Made by a program: the position numbers and the translations under genes. A model generated the notes under the pieces. That model had not been told where the DNA came from. It ran no database searches and saw only the letters and a list, made by a program, of their open reading frames with translations. From Candidatus Omnitrophota bacterium (GTDB lineage Bacteria > Omnitrophota > Gorgyraeia > Duberdicusellales > Duberdicusellaceae), in assembly GCA_015486615.1 (NCBI GenBank), contig WFRI01000082.1, positions 1-14,885 of the forward strand: 14,885 nt of DNA, written 5' to 3'. Shown piece after piece: positions 14,501-14,885 of the stretch (within the stretch, counting starts at the first letter, position 1; each line of letters begins with the position of its first letter).

Positions 14501-14639
14501 GCTTTTTGATTATACTACTACTTTGCGTTCTCTAAGCAGCGGAAGGGCAGTTTGCGCTATGGAATTTGCTAGATATGTAGAGGCTCCGGCAGAAGTTATT
14601 CATAAGATAGTAGAGGGGAGGAAAAATAAGCCTCGTTGA
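11529..14639 (+). CDS. Membrane-anchored coiled-coil protein fused to full elongation factor G
   Basis: 1036 aa. Residues 1-22 form a membrane helix with few flanking charges. Residues about 24-230 are a Glu/Lys/Leu-rich coiled coil. Residues 231-345 are an acidic, probably disordered linker. From 346 to the end (691 aa) lies a complete EF-G, the GTPase that drives tRNA-mRNA translocation and, with RRF, ribosome recycling. G1 is AHIDAGKT (357-364), G2 RGITIT (399-404), G3 DTPGH (421-425), G4 NKMD (475-478) and G5 GSALKNKG (600-607). Domain II lies at about 644-740, III at 745-818, IV at 820-940 (GGRGQYGHV, 842-850; SYHEVDSSD) and V to about 1030. The usual NSRRG of domain V reads CSCRG (965-969). 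No ATG or GTG lies at the normal EF-G start. The nearest in-frame ones are GTG 12330 and ATG 12216, with TTG at 12429 and 12567. It may be an extra EF-G beside a canonical fusA elsewhere. Confidence 0.9.
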   Translation: MVIYLLLIAVVIGAGLVIYALLPDEEKTEKLERICKERLEARERKIEDLQAEISNMAGRAKEMEEGNKKLNLALEESQKREEKLKQEMERRQEWVKAGYEKADKIKSVIPEMQKALQDKEEELEKEFSKNVDFSRKVRELENSLKEVISEKKALEARNKELSEKLGLYTGKVEEYVNTIARLRKKEEETSFVSKEDYDSLQGRYNSLLEEYEDLKQRFEINKKQLEELIMSLPDKKTGIRKSSQAEEKETPKEFANSGIENQAEVKPVDIGSEVRRGQSGNNPEGKEIESQPVSQEKDVSLSAEAEVQKEEEILPGERTPGEDTEVNSKANEEETLRENGISLDVDLSKLRNIGIIAHIDAGKTTLTERILFYTGKTHKIGEVHEGKAQMDWMKQEQERGITITAAATTCFWRENRINIIDTPGHVDFTAEVERSLRVLDGAVAVFCAVAGVQAQSETVWRQSEKYNVAKIAFVNKMDRLGADFYRVIKEIEDKLKANVAAVEIPIGKESDFQGVIDLVEMRACFYDKETFGKAVRIDKIPVEYEEQAKKYRQILLDKISLLDEDLADKLLRGEQIYSEQLKAVLRKGVINNRIVPVLCGSALKNKGVQNILDAVVDYFPAPKDIPAVKAWGLGKEDKEIVVNPDINEDFVALAFKVQSDEHIGKLVYIRVYSGVLKSGSYVLNSAKNKKERVGRIVQLHANQKENRELVYAGEIAALVGLNNTVTGDTLCSLRKPLILEAMKFPVPVMSVSIIPKSRQDQDKLSKALVKLIDEDPTLAAYTDEETKEIILTGMGQLHLEIIADRLKTEFKVNFETGRPKVAYKETVSAVVTQEYKHIKQTGGRGQYGHVIMEISPLERGRGFEFTDTIKSGAIPKNYIPAVEKGVKKVMQKGILAGYPVVDVKVNLKDGSYHEVDSSDLAFQLAAMGCFREGFMKANPLLLEPYMFLEITTPEEYSGAIVSQLCSCRGKIINIDSKLGQKIITAEAPLAELFDYTTTLRSLSSGRAVCAMEFARYVEAPAEVIHKIVEGRKNKPR

Positions 14640-14740
14640 AATATTAGCCTAAGGATTGGTTACTGCTAAAAAAACAAATATCAAAGTTTTGAAGGTAATG
14701 TAAAATATTGTGTGTAAGTTTTCTTGATAAGGAATAAAAA
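14640..14740. other. AT-rich spacer after the EF-G fusion
   Basis: About 100 bp with no ORF, tRNA or clear terminator. It includes a second copy of AAATATCAAA at 14676-14685 next to an imperfect palindrome, TCAAAGTTTTGA. Confidence 0.5.
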
Positions 14741-14814
14741 AGGGTGTATCCTTCTGGTTGATAATAATACTAACCCGGCCAATTAAGGCCGAAACCAGGA
14801 AGGAGGGACACCCT
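14741..14814 (+). promoter_or_regulatory. Long nested hairpin that sequesters a Shine-Dalgarno
   Basis: Paired segments from outside in: AGGGTGT (14741-14747) / ACACCCT (14808-14814); CCTTC (14750-14754) / GAAGG (14799-14803); GGTT (14756-14759) / AACC (14793-14796); and an inner hairpin CGGCC (14776-14780) / GGCCG (14787-14791). The strong Shine-Dalgarno AAGGAGG (14801-14807) lies in the 3' arm, immediately before an ATG at 14815. Such a fold would block translation on transcripts that read in from upstream, a known device in insertion sequences such as IS10 and IS200. Confidence 0.6.
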
Positions 14815-14885
14815 ATGGCATAACATTTTTAGGGGTAAGAGAGATTATTTCCTTCCGGCAGGTTAGCAGAGAGACTAAGCCGGCA
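14815..14885 (+). pseudogene. Possible frameshifted 5' end of an ORF, perhaps a transposase; runs off the window
   Basis: The ATG at 14815 has a perfect Shine-Dalgarno 7 nt upstream but reads only Met-Ala-stop. The frame one base back, starting with GGC at 14817, is open to the window edge and looks coding: GITFLGVREIISFRQVSRET, then Lys-Pro-Ala. One extra G in the GG after the ATG would join the two. So either a single-base deletion killed the gene, a base is missing in the assembly, or a -1 slip is used. The stretch is too short to name a family. An IS left end is inferred from the hairpin next to it. Confidence 0.35.

Overview
The window is about 14.9 kb of gene-dense bacterial DNA with every recognisable gene on the + strand and a modest GC content. 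It reads as a chromosomal stretch of a Gram-negative (diderm) bacterium, because it carries an outer-membrane secretin with PilO- and PilP-like partners. The gene mix, the small zinc-ribbon and membrane hypotheticals and the intergenic heptameric repeats remind me of uncultured lineages such as Omnitrophota (OP3) or relatives. That placement is an impression and was not tested.

Layout. (1) 10-2356: the end of a type IV pilus or type II-like secretion alignment cluster (pilO-like, pilP-like, pilQ/gspD secretin), with overlapping genes. (2) 2484-7410: a tight housekeeping operon: ilvD (branched-chain amino acids), mtnA (methionine salvage), tsaE and tsaB (tRNA t6A modification) and alr (D-alanine for the cell wall). 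Gaps are 4 and 6 bp and overlaps 4 and 8 bp, and a perfect Shine-Dalgarno precedes ilvD. (3) 7484-8970: a weak terminator followed at once by an extended -10 promoter, then a FetA/FetB-type ABC exporter pair. (4) 8971-9135: a 7-nt-periodic repeat that can fold, then a small zinc-ribbon membrane protein. (5) 9491-9924: a good sigma-70 promoter whose -10 lies inside a perfect 12-bp palindrome, leading to a solo feoA. (6) 10195-14639: an MscS-family channel, a 71-aa single-pass membrane protein and a 1036-aa protein made of a membrane anchor, a roughly 200-residue coiled coil, an acidic linker and a complete five-domain elongation factor G. (7) 14640-14885: no intact gene. It holds a 74-nt hairpin that buries a strong Shine-Dalgarno, followed by an ATG and a coding-like frame shifted by one base, possibly the left end of an insertion sequence.

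The most interesting object is the membrane-anchored coiled-coil EF-G. Its EF-G part keeps all GTPase motifs and full length, and no ATG or GTG stands at the usual EF-G N-terminus. Translation would therefore yield a translocase GTPase tethered to the membrane, unless an upstream internal start is used. Second-tier observations are the putative metal-regulated feoA promoter, the heptameric repeat elements, and the SD-sequestering hairpin with a frameshifted reading frame at the right edge.
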